Origin: Rhodopirellula bahusiensis
Lineage (GTDB): Bacteria > Planctomycetota > Planctomycetia > Pirellulales > Pirellulaceae
Assembly (NCBI RefSeq): GCF_002727185.1
Contig: NZ_NIZW01000041.1
Location: forward strand, 1 to 45,765
Length of the DNA: 45,765 nucleotides
Direction of reading: 5' to 3'
This document shows positions 33,443 to 43,505 of this stretch, in pieces. Position numbers and translations under genes: made by a program. How positions within the stretch are numbered: position 1 is the stretch's first letter; each line of letters starts with the position of its first letter. The notes below the pieces were generated by a model, which made no database searches, had not been told where the DNA came from, and worked only from the letters and a program-made list of their open reading frames with translations.

Positions 33443-36331
33443 GTGTCAGAAAAACGCCAACGTTTGGCCGCTTTGTTGATTGCAACAAGCTTGTCGACGT
33501 CTTCGTGTCTCGCCACCGTGGCCGTTCAAGCGGATGAACCCAAGGCTGGAACGCCAACTTTGGCCGCACCGGCGATGAGTCTGCCTGAGACGATGCAGTT
33601 GCCTCAGCAGTTGAGTTTCCCGGCGTCGAAGAGTGGCGCCGCAGTCGCCGGCAAACAGGCCGGAAAGAGCACCGCGGACTTCGTGCCTGAGAAATCATTC
33701 GACGGGATCAACGATCCGAGCAATCCAAACGCCATCGAACCGCGTGTGGCGGGCAGCGCCGTCGTCGTTCGCGAAAACCGTGATCCGACTCGATCGCACT
33801 TGCAGTTCCGCGAGCAAAATGGTCAGTGGAGTTCGAAGGGCGGCCCCATCGGTTCGGCTATCCAATTGTTGCCGCCACAAATCGCTGCACCGGCTGAGAT
33901 CGAAGAACCCGTGTTCTTGGGAAACTCGGACGTCACCAGCACCAAAGAAACGACGCAGCCGCCGCGGATGGTGACTCGACAAGACGCTCGGCTGAACGGT
34001 GTCCGCAAAACGTGGGAACCCGAAGGACCACTGTTCACTCAAACCGAACCGTCGATGGTTCTGCGTGGTCCTGAGGCCGCTGAAGCTGAACTGGAAGAGC
34101 CCACCAAAGAACAGTTGGCGGACACTCCACCGGATCTGTTCGATCCGACAAAGATGCCATCGGAATTTGATTCGCGGCCGACTCGCTCGGTTTCGGATCG
34201 AACCGGATCACCATCTTGGAACGGACAATCCAACTCGAATGCCACTCAGTGGAACGCTCGGCAGAACGTCGATCGCGTGACACCGCTTCGTGATCCCGTG
34301 CCGTCAACCACGATGGCACCCATCGGCAGCGGCGCGTTGCCTCCACGGAAAGCTCCCGCGTTGCAATCGCCAACGCGTCCTGAAGTGAAATTGGAAACAC
34401 TTCCGACTTTGCCGGCATTGAACGCACCAGCTTTCCAATCGCCCGAGACGGGTCAAGAGGTCGACGACTTGCCGCAGAAGGTCGATGAGCTGACCAGCAA
34501 GATCGAAGAATTGACTCAGCAACTGAACGCGTTGAAGTCGAGCAAGCCGGAACCAATCGAAAGAGCGAAACCGGAAGCGGCGAAAGCCAAGCCAGCAGCG
34601 CCGGCGACGAAGGCTCCCGCGAATGTGATTCCGCCGAGCATTCCGAAGACAAAATCGGCGATCGATTCGTTGCCGGAGATGAAGCCGACGGACAAGCTCG
34701 AGGCGTTGCCTTCGTTGAAGGACGCCGAATCATCGACGTCTCGAGAAACGGTTGGCAGCGGATTGCAAAGCAATCAATTGTCGCTCGAGGCTCCGAAGTC
34801 ATTGACGAAACCAGAGTTGGCGACGAAACCAAAGTCGTTGGAATTGGAACTTGATTCGGCGGACAAGAGCGAAGTTGACGCGGCGCAGAAGTTGAACGAA
34901 AGCATCGCGGAACAACTTCGTCGCGAAGAGGCTCGTGATCGTTCGCAAATTCGCAATCGAGAGGATGTCTCGCTGAGTCCCGCCTCGCCACGACGCTCGA
35001 CCAGCGATTCTTCGCGGATGACTCCCAACCAACGCGACCAAGGGATCTTCGAGCAAGAAGACTCGGACGAACTTTCGCGAGTTCCGTTGCAACCGGTGGA
35101 ACGAGATCGGTTGATGCCGCTCGCGGATGCACCGTCGGGTTCGGTCAGCCTGCGAGACATTCGTGGCAATGACTTGGACGAAGCCGACTTGGAAGACCTA
35201 TACGACGCGGATGCGGAAGTAGCCGACGGCGACGCCGAATTGTCCGAGCAGAATCAAAGACGTTTGGCTGAATTGGATGCGACTGGCCGGCCAAAGACTC
35301 ATAGCGGCAAGGGTGCGGCTCCTAACTTGAGCACCGGCTTGATGCGGATGCAAAAGCCGATCGTTCAGTGTTTGCAGCACTACTACGGACGGCGGGAACA
35401 GGCCGACGGACGCAGCAATTGGGGAATGATGCACGCTGTGATGGTGTTCGGCCCGGACACGCGTTTGATCGCTCGTGGCCGTGACTACAGCACGATCGCA
35501 TGGATGGCCGGCAACAACGTCTGCCGTGGCCAGCGATTGATGGAAGTCGAAGGCGGAAAGATCAAGGCTCGCGAAGGCGTTGGACTTCAAGGGCACCAGG
35601 CCCAATGGTTGGCTGTGCTGGCGATGGCTGGCGTTCCAAGCGACTATCCGTTGTATGTCGACGGCGAAAAGTTCAGCGTGGCCGACTTGGTCAAAGTCGA
35701 AGCGGCCGACTGCTTGGAAGGCGAGGAACTCACGTTCAGCCTGATCGGGCTGTCTCACTACTTGGACACGGAAACAACTTGGATCGGTGCGGACGGTGAG
35801 CGTTGGAACTTCGAACGCTTGATCGCCGCGGAATTGGATCAACCCGTGGTCGGATCGGCCTGTGGCGGCACTCACCGTCTGATGGGTTTTGCACACGCAC
35901 TTCGCAAACGACGTTTGGAAGGCCAGCCCATCGAAGGCCAATGGGCTCGCGCGGAACAGTTCTTGGACGAGTTTGTCGACTACACGCTGCGATTGCAAAA
36001 CCGCGATGGGTCGATGAGCACGGATTGGTTTGAATCACGCCAAGACAACGGTGACATGGATCGCAAGGTCCAAACGACCGGGCACATGGTCGAGTTCTTG
36101 TTGACGCACTTGCCGGACGAGGAGTTGCTCGAACCCGAAGTGTTGCGATCCGTCACGTTCTTGCTGAACTCGATGTTGAAGGGACGCAACAACGATTGGT
36201 CGATCGGGCCCAAGGGGCATGCGTTGCGATCGCTGGCGTTGTTCCATCAACGGGTCTATGGCGAGCCCGCTGCATTGGTGAACCAACGCAGCGTCGCAAG
36301 GCAGCGTCAGCCGACCCGCCGGTCCCGCTAG
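33443..36331 (+). CDS. Large secreted protein with disordered region and C-terminal helical domain
   Basis: A 962-aa protein, counted from GTG 33443, which gives a signal peptide (RLAALLIATSLSTSSCLATV, cut near AVQA). An ATG at 33371 adds 24 unlikely residues. Residues about 35-620 are low-complexity, rich in Pro, Ser, Glu and Lys, with a short coiled coil (VDELTSKIEELTQQLNALK). The last 330 residues form an ordered domain with conserved Trp, His and Cys (QKPIVQCLQHYYG, CGGTHRLMGFAHALR, LRLQNRDGSMSTDWF) that recalls alpha/alpha-barrel terpene-cyclase-like or prenyltransferase-like repeats. Function is unknown. No neighbour suggests a role. Confidence 0.75.
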   Translation: MSEKRQRLAALLIATSLSTSSCLATVAVQADEPKAGTPTLAAPAMSLPETMQLPQQLSFPASKSGAAVAGKQAGKSTADFVPEKSFDGINDPSNPNAIEPRVAGSAVVVRENRDPTRSHLQFREQNGQWSSKGGPIGSAIQLLPPQIAAPAEIEEPVFLGNSDVTSTKETTQPPRMVTRQDARLNGVRKTWEPEGPLFTQTEPSMVLRGPEAAEAELEEPTKEQLADTPPDLFDPTKMPSEFDSRPTRSVSDRTGSPSWNGQSNSNATQWNARQNVDRVTPLRDPVPSTTMAPIGSGALPPRKAPALQSPTRPEVKLETLPTLPALNAPAFQSPETGQEVDDLPQKVDELTSKIEELTQQLNALKSSKPEPIERAKPEAAKAKPAAPATKAPANVIPPSIPKTKSAIDSLPEMKPTDKLEALPSLKDAESSTSRETVGSGLQSNQLSLEAPKSLTKPELATKPKSLELELDSADKSEVDAAQKLNESIAEQLRREEARDRSQIRNREDVSLSPASPRRSTSDSSRMTPNQRDQGIFEQEDSDELSRVPLQPVERDRLMPLADAPSGSVSLRDIRGNDLDEADLEDLYDADAEVADGDAELSEQNQRRLAELDATGRPKTHSGKGAAPNLSTGLMRMQKPIVQCLQHYYGRREQADGRSNWGMMHAVMVFGPDTRLIARGRDYSTIAWMAGNNVCRGQRLMEVEGGKIKAREGVGLQGHQAQWLAVLAMAGVPSDYPLYVDGEKFSVADLVKVEAADCLEGEELTFSLIGLSHYLDTETTWIGADGERWNFERLIAAELDQPVVGSACGGTHRLMGFAHALRKRRLEGQPIEGQWARAEQFLDEFVDYTLRLQNRDGSMSTDWFESRQDNGDMDRKVQTTGHMVEFLLTHLPDEELLEPEVLRSVTFLLNSMLKGRNNDWSIGPKGHALRSLALFHQRVYGEPAALVNQRSVARQRQPTRRSR

Positions 36332-36344
36332 AAGACGCGAAAGG

Positions 36345-36547
36345 GAATTCGGACGCCACGTAGGCCATGTCCCACATGGCGTTGAGTGAAACGCCGGTGC
36401 CATCGACGCTCGAGAAAGAGCGTCATTGGGTGGGTACGCCTCGCTTCTTGCGAAGCCTCGGCTCGGTCGCCAGGTACAACTTGGCCTACGGTGGTTGTTG
36501 CACGAATTCGCGTAACCGGATTCGCCGGAATTCGGACGCCACGCGAA
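36345..36547. repeat. Repeat cluster between convergent genes
   Basis: The spacer holds two copies of GGAATTCGGACGCCACG (about 36350 and 36531), a GCCACGTAGG...CATGGC hairpin, a CCAGGTACAACTTGG palindrome (about 36472-36486), and an ACCGGATTCGCCGGAATTC unit. No gene is seen in it. Confidence 0.6.
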
Positions 36548-36553
36548 CACGTT

Positions 36554-39500
36554 CTACTTCTGATTGCTGAGGATGTAGTTCAGCAGCTCGAAGACCTCGT
36601 CCTCCGTGTACTGATCGAGCAAGGCCTTTGGCATCATCGAGGTCGATGTCTTGACCATCTGCTCAATCTCATCCTGCTCAATCACGGTGGGCTCTTTCGC
36701 TTCCGCATTGGCGAGCAACTTGACGACGTCATCGGTCTCTTCGACCAGCAAACCCGAGAACGTTTGCCCGTCGGCGGTCAGAACCAAGTGCATTGCGTAC
36801 TTGTCGTCGATGCGGTCAGACGGATGCAGGATCTCCTTCAACACCTCACGCGAATCGCCTTTCCATTTGCTGACGACTTCGTCGAGTGCCGGACCGATTT
36901 GCCCGCCTTTGCCAGCGACTTGGTGGCAGCTCGCACAGGTGGCTTGTTCGAAGATCTGTTGCCCGATTTCGGCAGTTCGACCACGCAAGCCTTCGGTCAG
37001 CTTGTCGCCGGCGAAATCGTCGATTGTCCAGGCTTGCACAAACGAACGATTGTTTCCGATCGGATCAGCCGGCTCGTAGGGATCGGCGTTGTAGGCATCG
37101 AGGTCTTCGACGACGACCATCACACCGTACATCCGGTACCAGTGTTGAGGGAACGTGCAAACGTAGGGGTACTCACCGGGTTCGGTGGGAGCCGTGAACG
37201 TCAACGCTTCCTTTTCGTTAGAGGCAACCAGGTCAGTGCTGTGTAGCACCAGTTCGGAGTCAGGGACGTATTGCTTGCCCTGGAATCCACCGCGAGGTCC
37301 GGCTTGTAAACCGAGTTCCGCCACCTTCTTCAGTTCACCAGGAACAGTGATGACCAAGTTGTGCGGCATGCCGTCGTGGTTTTCCAAGACAACCTGCACG
37401 GGGCGTCCCGCTTCGACGGCGAAATAGGGCACGTCGTAACGCATCTCTTCATCGACCGTTTTGATGCGGACTAAACGCACGGTGATCTCACGCAGACGAT
37501 CGCGAAATTGTTTGGCGGTCTTGGTCGGCAATTTGGCGATGGCTCGGTCGGCGACTTGCATCGCGTCGATGAACGGGTCGCTGGTGCGGTTTCTCGCCTT
37601 GGTTCGCTCGGCAAAATTGACAAGATAGCGAGCCAACTTCAGCGACGTTTCAGGCTGGTAGGCTTTCTTCGGAATCGCGAGCAGCGTGGCAATCCCGTCT
37701 TCGCGAAAACCTTCGCAGGCTAGTTTGCCGACTCGTTCAAACGTGTCGTTCCAGTCGCCCGGGACAACAGCCAGCGTTCGAATGGCGGCGGCAACGACTT
37801 CTTTTTTGTCACTGTTGGACATCAGGTCGACGACTCGTTCCCGTTGCGATTCACGATCCAGACGATCGGGAAGCATCGCGACGCCAGTCAACCAGTTGAC
37901 CTTCGCCGCATCGGATCGCTTTGCCAATTCGAACGATGCGACGTCATCACCGGCAACGATCAATCCAGCCAACGCAATCGGAGCGATGGCGGCATCGCCT
38001 TTTCGAGCGGCTGCGGTGAATCGGTCCTGCAACGCTTCCAAGTTGCCAGCGGGAAGCTTCAGCAACATGTTCGACAACCCGCGAGCGGCTCGCAAGTTGA
38101 CGTCTCGTTTGGATTTGTCCTTCCAGTCCAAGTTCTCGATGACGCCGAGCAAGACATCGCCGGGGTCGGAGTCTTGCAGGGCGACCAATGCGTCCAGTGC
38201 GGCACGTCGGTCTTGGTCACCAACTTCGCCACGAGCCAAAATCGCGGCATGCAGCGGTTCGTACTTGGGATCTTTGGAGTCTCGTGGAACCGCCAACAGA
38301 GCCGGCGTCGACAGACGCTCGATTTGGTACGAGACGATCTCTGGTGAAAGGTCAAAGAAGACTGGCAACGCGGCGTTGTACGGAGCGATCTTGCTGCCGT
38401 GGCCGTCGAACGTCGCACCGGGATCGGTCAACAGGTGGACTTGGTCAACCGCGTATCCGACCTGAGGTTGAATGTGCCCGGCGTGTGCGCGGGCCGTTTG
38501 ACTTTTCGCGTCTTTATCCTCCGGCAGATACGGAGCACGACTGGCGATGACCTGTTCGAAACGCTGCATCGTTTCTTCGAGAGCGTAGTCGAGGTAGTGA
38601 TCCATCGGCATCTCTTTGACATGCAATGCCGCTCGGATCAAGCGATCTTGATCGTCCAATGCCCAGGGTTCGCCGAACGCGTGCGAAATGCCACGCAGAG
38701 CTTCCATGCGAACTCGCGGATGTTCATCGGTCACAAGTTCTTCGTAACGCTGAGTCGTGTCTTCAATTCCGGCCCAATAGGACAGCACACGGGTGGCGGC
38801 ACTGCGGGCTCGATGATCGTCGCTGGCGAGGACTTCGGTCAGCAGTTCTTCGTTGACTTGGTTGTGAGCTTGATGCAGCCACAACAATTCCAACAGATCG
38901 TGATCGTCGTCCTCGGTGGCTCGACAATCCGGCAATTTTGCATTTGCCGCGGCGATCACTTCCTTTGTTGGTCGAGCATGCAATTCGCGTCGGACACGGT
39001 ATGCGTGGCGTTGGTTCTTTCGACCAACATCCGAGCACAATTGATCGATCAGGTCGGGCGTGCTGGTGTCAGCGATCACAGGGAGCTTCACCAACGGACG
39101 TTCTTTGTGAGTCAAACGCCAGATGCGGCCGTGGCTGTGGTCGCGACTTGGATCACGCAAGTTGTGTTGCAGGTGACCGATCAAGGCGTTGTGCCAATCG
39201 ATGATGTAGAGCGACCCATCGGGAGCGATTTCGATGTCGACTGGACGGAAGTTGCCATCGCCACCACCGACCAACATCGGTTCCTCGATGCCTTCGTAGC
39301 CGGAGTCCTTTTCCACGACCTGGTGGCGAAGCACGGCACGGTCGCCGATCACGTTCGTCACCAGGAAATCGCCTTGAACGTCGTCGGGGAAGTGCTCGCT
39401 GCTCAGGAAGCGACACCCAGCCAGCGGGCGAATTCGTTTCGGATAGAACGTTTGGTAGTTGACCAATCCGTCGTTGTAACCTTGTTCGCTTGCAACACGA

Positions 39501-41293
39501 CGATGTTGTGCACCGCCAGGGTGTTTGATCGGGTAATCCAGTCGCGTGCTGATCCCGGTTGCCCAGTAACTCTTGCCCGGCGATGCGTCACCGATGAAGT
39601 CTTGCCCCCAATCGTTGAATCCGAATCCCCACGGGTTTGCGAACGCGAAGTTCACGTGAACACCGAATTTCTTCGTGCGAGGATCGTAACGAAAAACACC
39701 ACCCTCCAAATTTCGAGTCAGCCCGTAGGGACTTTCGATTTGCGTGAACTTGAACGTGCCTTCTTGAGCATAGAGATGCCCGCCGGGACCGAAATCAAAC
39801 GCGGCCAGTCCGTGGTGCGAATCGGCGGTGTCAAAGCCAACGATCGCCCGAGTTCGCTTGTCCGCGACATCGTCGCCATCAGTGTCTTCCAAGAAGTAGA
39901 TGTCGTGTTGCCCGCCAACGAAGACGCCTCCGCGTCCGATTTCGAATCCGGTCGGCTGATGCAATCCGCCGGCAAACGTTTTGCACTCGTCCGCGTCGCC
40001 GTCACCGTCGGTGTCTTCCAGGATCAGCAACTTGTCATCCATCGGCGACTTCGGTTGCCAGTGCGGGTAGCTCGGCATAGTCGAGACCCACAGTCGGCCT
40101 TTGGAATCAAAATCCAGAGCGACCGGGTTGGCCAGTTCGGGAAACTGTTGCTCGGAAGCGACCAGTTGGATTTCGTAGCCGTCGAGCAGCGTGAACGTTT
40201 TGAGTTGTTCGTCGGTCGTCAAGTATTCCAACGACCCGAGCTTGCCGCGTTTCGCGTTGGGATCATCGGGTCCACCCACGTTGGTTTTGGGGATGATGAA
40301 CGGCAGCGTGTTGGAATCATCGATCGGTTCGCTGATGTTCTCGCCACCGGCGATCGCCCAAACTCGAGCGTCTCGGTTGGCGGTCATCTGATCGAGAATC
40401 TCGAGTTCGCGGTTCATGACCGAACGGTTGTTGTAAGTTCCGTCGCTGCCCGCGCTGCCACGTTTGCCATAGATTGAATAACCGTTGACTGCTCGGTAGC
40501 GATTGAACCAATGAAAGTTCTTGTCTGCGACAGCGGCCAGGAGCGTCGGGTTGGTTTGTTCGGGCACGTCGACTTCACCGAGCAGTCCACGAACCATGAT
40601 CGGTGCGAGTGCGGTGTAACCATCCGAGTTCAGGTGTCCGCCGTCCAACGTCAGTTGCTGATCACTCTTTTCGAAAAGCTCCTTTGTCGGAGTGAACAGA
40701 TTGACGAACGAAACACCGTGCTTTTCGGCAACAGCTCGCATCGTCCGCGCGATTTTGCTGAGCGCCGCGTTTCGAGGTGCGGCTTCGGGAAGGTTCGGAT
40801 CCTCGGTCGCTTCAAACGCAATGGGTGAGATCAACGCGATGCGTGGGTTGCTCTCTCCGTTGTAGACCTGCGACTGAGTGTGCGAGATCAGCTCATCCAG
40901 TTCGTTGGTGAAGTCACGAAGGACTTTTTTGTGATCCAATCCTTCGCCAAGTCGAAACGATTCGTTGTAGCCGAAGAACATGAGCACAACGTCCGCGCCG
41001 CTGTGCGTGAGGTGTTCGTCGGGCGATCCAAAGTCGAGGCTTCGCAGGCGGATCTTGGGTTCATCCCCCGGGGCGCACAGGTTTCGGATGGTCAGATCCA
41101 AATCGGGTCGCACGGCATGCAAGAGCGTTTCAAACTGATTCTCATGTTGCATCCGTTCGCCGAGCGCGTTGCCGATCAGACAAACGTGGTCGCCTGGTTG
41201 AAGTTCCAACGCGGGCGGTTGGGCCTGGACGATTGCGGGAGAGAAAACAAACACCAGCGCCGCGGAGGCGAAGAGATGGCGAAGTACTGTCAT
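36554..41293 (-). CDS. Secreted PVC-type heme protein: SGNH, beta-propeller, HEAT, cupredoxin and cytochrome c domains
   Basis: A 1579-aa exported protein; ATG 41293 puts the signal peptide (VLRHLFASAALVFVFSPAIV) at the N-terminus. Domains in order are: an SGNH/GDSL-like hydrolase (about 25-245); a glucose/sorbosone-dehydrogenase-like propeller (about 370-745, with ALDFDSKGRLWVSTMPSYPH); HEAT-like helical repeats (about 800-1230); a cupredoxin domain (about 1295-1395) with HNLVITVPG and YVCTFPQHWYRMYGV supplying His, Cys, His and Met copper ligands; and a C-terminal cytochrome c (CASCH near 1450). It likely oxidises a sugar or alcohol in the periplasm and passes electrons out; the substrate is unknown. 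Such architecture is characteristic of planctomycetes. Confidence 0.88.
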   Translation of the reverse strand: MTVLRHLFASAALVFVFSPAIVQAQPPALELQPGDHVCLIGNALGERMQHENQFETLLHAVRPDLDLTIRNLCAPGDEPKIRLRSLDFGSPDEHLTHSGADVVLMFFGYNESFRLGEGLDHKKVLRDFTNELDELISHTQSQVYNGESNPRIALISPIAFEATEDPNLPEAAPRNAALSKIARTMRAVAEKHGVSFVNLFTPTKELFEKSDQQLTLDGGHLNSDGYTALAPIMVRGLLGEVDVPEQTNPTLLAAVADKNFHWFNRYRAVNGYSIYGKRGSAGSDGTYNNRSVMNRELEILDQMTANRDARVWAIAGGENISEPIDDSNTLPFIIPKTNVGGPDDPNAKRGKLGSLEYLTTDEQLKTFTLLDGYEIQLVASEQQFPELANPVALDFDSKGRLWVSTMPSYPHWQPKSPMDDKLLILEDTDGDGDADECKTFAGGLHQPTGFEIGRGGVFVGGQHDIYFLEDTDGDDVADKRTRAIVGFDTADSHHGLAAFDFGPGGHLYAQEGTFKFTQIESPYGLTRNLEGGVFRYDPRTKKFGVHVNFAFANPWGFGFNDWGQDFIGDASPGKSYWATGISTRLDYPIKHPGGAQHRRVASEQGYNDGLVNYQTFYPKRIRPLAGCRFLSSEHFPDDVQGDFLVTNVIGDRAVLRHQVVEKDSGYEGIEEPMLVGGGDGNFRPVDIEIAPDGSLYIIDWHNALIGHLQHNLRDPSRDHSHGRIWRLTHKERPLVKLPVIADTSTPDLIDQLCSDVGRKNQRHAYRVRRELHARPTKEVIAAANAKLPDCRATEDDDHDLLELLWLHQAHNQVNEELLTEVLASDDHRARSAATRVLSYWAGIEDTTQRYEELVTDEHPRVRMEALRGISHAFGEPWALDDQDRLIRAALHVKEMPMDHYLDYALEETMQRFEQVIASRAPYLPEDKDAKSQTARAHAGHIQPQVGYAVDQVHLLTDPGATFDGHGSKIAPYNAALPVFFDLSPEIVSYQIERLSTPALLAVPRDSKDPKYEPLHAAILARGEVGDQDRRAALDALVALQDSDPGDVLLGVIENLDWKDKSKRDVNLRAARGLSNMLLKLPAGNLEALQDRFTAAARKGDAAIAPIALAGLIVAGDDVASFELAKRSDAAKVNWLTGVAMLPDRLDRESQRERVVDLMSNSDKKEVVAAAIRTLAVVPGDWNDTFERVGKLACEGFREDGIATLLAIPKKAYQPETSLKLARYLVNFAERTKARNRTSDPFIDAMQVADRAIAKLPTKTAKQFRDRLREITVRLVRIKTVDEEMRYDVPYFAVEAGRPVQVVLENHDGMPHNLVITVPGELKKVAELGLQAGPRGGFQGKQYVPDSELVLHSTDLVASNEKEALTFTAPTEPGEYPYVCTFPQHWYRMYGVMVVVEDLDAYNADPYEPADPIGNNRSFVQAWTIDDFAGDKLTEGLRGRTAEIGQQIFEQATCASCHQVAGKGGQIGPALDEVVSKWKGDSREVLKEILHPSDRIDDKYAMHLVLTADGQTFSGLLVEETDDVVKLLANAEAKEPTVIEQDEIEQMVKTSTSMMPKALLDQYTEDEVFELLNYILSNQK

Positions 41294-41359
41294 CGGTTGG
41301 GGATTCACAAGACAGGAGGTGGGATGATGGCGAGTCATGCACGACTGCCAGAAAGCAGA

Positions 41360-41569
41360 TCATGTGCAATTTACAACAGGCGCTTGAGCGACGTGTTCTC
41401 GAATCAAGATTCTTACACGACTTCCATGAACCCGTGTGGTTGGTGCTCGAGCATCGCCCAGCGTTTCCGCTGATTTGACGACGCGATACCAACGACCACC
41501 TTCGGATATCAGAAGATGGCGGATTTCGTTCGCGAAGGGGATTGAATTGCGTCTTGGTGAGCTGGTCAA
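41360..41569 (-). CDS. Possible small protein downstream of the sulfatase
   Basis: A 69-aa reading frame with a TTG start, 16 bp after the sulfatase stop. It contains IRHLLISEGGRWYRVVKSAE, which looks protein-like, but there is no clear ribosome-binding site and the composition of the C-terminal half is less convincing. It may be real or chance. Confidence 0.3.
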   Translation of the reverse strand: MTSSPRRNSIPFANEIRHLLISEGGRWYRVVKSAETLGDARAPTTRVHGSRVRILIREHVAQAPVVNCT

Positions 41570-41585
41570 CGACGCGGTCGCGAGC

Positions 41586-43505
41586 TCACGGTTGATCCAG
41601 ATGATCGAGGTGTTGTTGGATCAAACCTTTCGGATCCGGATTGAACGGCAGTTGAAACAGTTTGGATCCCATTGGATACGGATTGCCCGCCAAGGCGTTG
41701 ACGTGCCGCACCATGTTGAAAATTTGCAAGGCTTCGGTGGGCGATTGGCTGAGTTTCAGTGCTCTTTGAAAAGTCGGGCGAGGATCTTCGATTCGTAGAA
41801 TCGCGGCGAGTTGTGCGGCTCGCGATGCAACCAGCGGCTCGGTATCGAGCGTTCGGCGACGCAGCAGTTTGACGAACGTGTCGTCCGCTGCCATGTCTCG
41901 ATTCGCCGAGTGATTCGATGCCGCGATGGAACTGGCCGCGACCAACGCCCAGTAACGCTGGAGCATATCGCCGCTGTTGATCGCCGAAAGCAATGCTTCG
42001 CTGGCTTGGTCCCATGGCATGACCGCGATGTTGACCGTGTTGATATAGCTGGCGATCTCTTCCGACATTCGTTTCCCGTTTTCGACGGGTGCGTCCAAAA
42101 CTTTCAGCATGCTGGCTTCGGTGAGAAAGCCCAGGTCATTGGTTTGCTTCAAGTGTGCGGTCAGCTTCGTTCGCAGTTCGGTCAAGCGATCGCCGTGTGC
42201 AGGATCGCCAGCCAAGTTGTTCACCTCGTCGGGATCGTCGGCCAAATTGAACAGTAACTCTGGCGGCCGAGGCTTGAAGAATTGGCTTTGAACATCATTC
42301 AGTTTGCCGGTGTGATACCGCGCCCGCCACTGTTGATACGCCAGCATCTCGTATCGGTAGTCTGCCCACATCGCATCAGGTTGAAAGGACTCGAAGCAAC
42401 GAATTAGCTTCCAGTCACCGACTCGAATCGAGCGAACGAGATCGTACTTTTCGTCCATGCGATCCGCGTATCCAAACGCTGTTTCGCGGGAGTCGACGTC
42501 GGCCGATTCAATCCGGGGGCCGAGAAACGCTTTGCCGTCGATCGGGCCAGCCTTGTCCAAACGAATGCCGGCCAAATGAAGCACGGTGGGTGCGAAGTCG
42601 ATGAATGACACGAATCCATTTGTGCGGCTTCCGATCTCACGATCGACAAGTTTGCGATAGTTGTCGGGAACACGAACGACCAGCGGAACGTGCAGCCCGG
42701 ATTCGTAGATATAGCCTTTGCCGCGAGGCAACACGCCACCGTGGTCGCCGAAGTAAAACACGAATGTGTTTTCCAGCTCACCGGCTTGTGATAGTTGGTC
42801 AATGACACCGGAGACTTTCTCGTCAATGATGCTCATCCGGTCGCGATAGAACGCCGCGGTGTGCCGGAAGACTTGCGTGTCGGGAAAGTAGGGCTGCAGC
42901 GACACGGTCGCTTGATCGAAGTCGGTTGGCTTTTGCAACGCGTCGACGCCAAAGTGCAATCGGCCTTCGTGCGAATCGGCGAATGTGACAACGTGAAAGA
43001 ATGGTGTGTCGGCGGAAGGTCGGTTTTTCCAAGACGCTTTTCGCGAAGAGTCATCCCACGGCTGCATCCGCTTTTTCGCGTTGTAGTCCTCTTTCGAACT
43101 GTTGGTCGTGTAGTAGCCCGATTGTCGAAGCCAAGCCGGGAACATCTCAACACCTTGTGGCAACGTCGCGGGCTCGGTTTTTCGATGAAACTGAGTTCCA
43201 ATGCGAGGGCCGTAGCAACCGGTGATCAACGTCGTTCTCGCGGTCGAGCAAACCGGGGCGTTGCTGAACGCTCGATCGAAGGTCACACCGTGAGCCGCCA
43301 ACGCTTCGATCGCGGGTGTTTCGACTCCGGTTTCATCGAAGTGTTTCAGATAGTGCTTCGAGTTGTCCTCCGACATGATCCAAACGATGTTCGGTCGAGA
43401 GGAAGCTTTCGCCGTCGATGGCGAAGGTTGGGCTTGCGCGACGATCGGAGCAACGCAGAGGATGGCCAGTGAACAGATCGCGACACGAAACATCGATGGA
43501 ATCAT
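41586..43505 (-). CDS. Secreted sulfatase (S1 family)
   Basis: A 639-aa arylsulfatase-type enzyme probably acting on sulfated polysaccharides outside the cytoplasm. A signal peptide (FRVAICSLAILCVAPIVAQA) precedes SSRPNIVWIMSEDNSKHYL with the metal acids E46/D47. The formylglycine site is C86 in VCSTARTTLITG. The second metal and active-site segment is YFGDHGGVLPRGKGYIYESG. The last 150 residues are a helical extension. The canonical CxPxR/CxAxR motif here has Thr at the third position. ATG 43505 is preceded by GAGG, and a longer frame upstream adds Pro/Arg-rich sequence. Substrate is unknown. Confidence 0.9.
   Translation of the reverse strand: MIPSMFRVAICSLAILCVAPIVAQAQPSPSTAKASSRPNIVWIMSEDNSKHYLKHFDETGVETPAIEALAAHGVTFDRAFSNAPVCSTARTTLITGCYGPRIGTQFHRKTEPATLPQGVEMFPAWLRQSGYYTTNSSKEDYNAKKRMQPWDDSSRKASWKNRPSADTPFFHVVTFADSHEGRLHFGVDALQKPTDFDQATVSLQPYFPDTQVFRHTAAFYRDRMSIIDEKVSGVIDQLSQAGELENTFVFYFGDHGGVLPRGKGYIYESGLHVPLVVRVPDNYRKLVDREIGSRTNGFVSFIDFAPTVLHLAGIRLDKAGPIDGKAFLGPRIESADVDSRETAFGYADRMDEKYDLVRSIRVGDWKLIRCFESFQPDAMWADYRYEMLAYQQWRARYHTGKLNDVQSQFFKPRPPELLFNLADDPDEVNNLAGDPAHGDRLTELRTKLTAHLKQTNDLGFLTEASMLKVLDAPVENGKRMSEEIASYINTVNIAVMPWDQASEALLSAINSGDMLQRYWALVAASSIAASNHSANRDMAADDTFVKLLRRRTLDTEPLVASRAAQLAAILRIEDPRPTFQRALKLSQSPTEALQIFNMVRHVNALAGNPYPMGSKLFQLPFNPDPKGLIQQHLDHLDQP

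Noticed and set aside
38399..40477. A 692-aa open frame antisense to the heme/propeller protein
   Set aside because: It is the complementary frame of a long, well-supported gene in G/C-rich sequence; no domain or start signal was seen.
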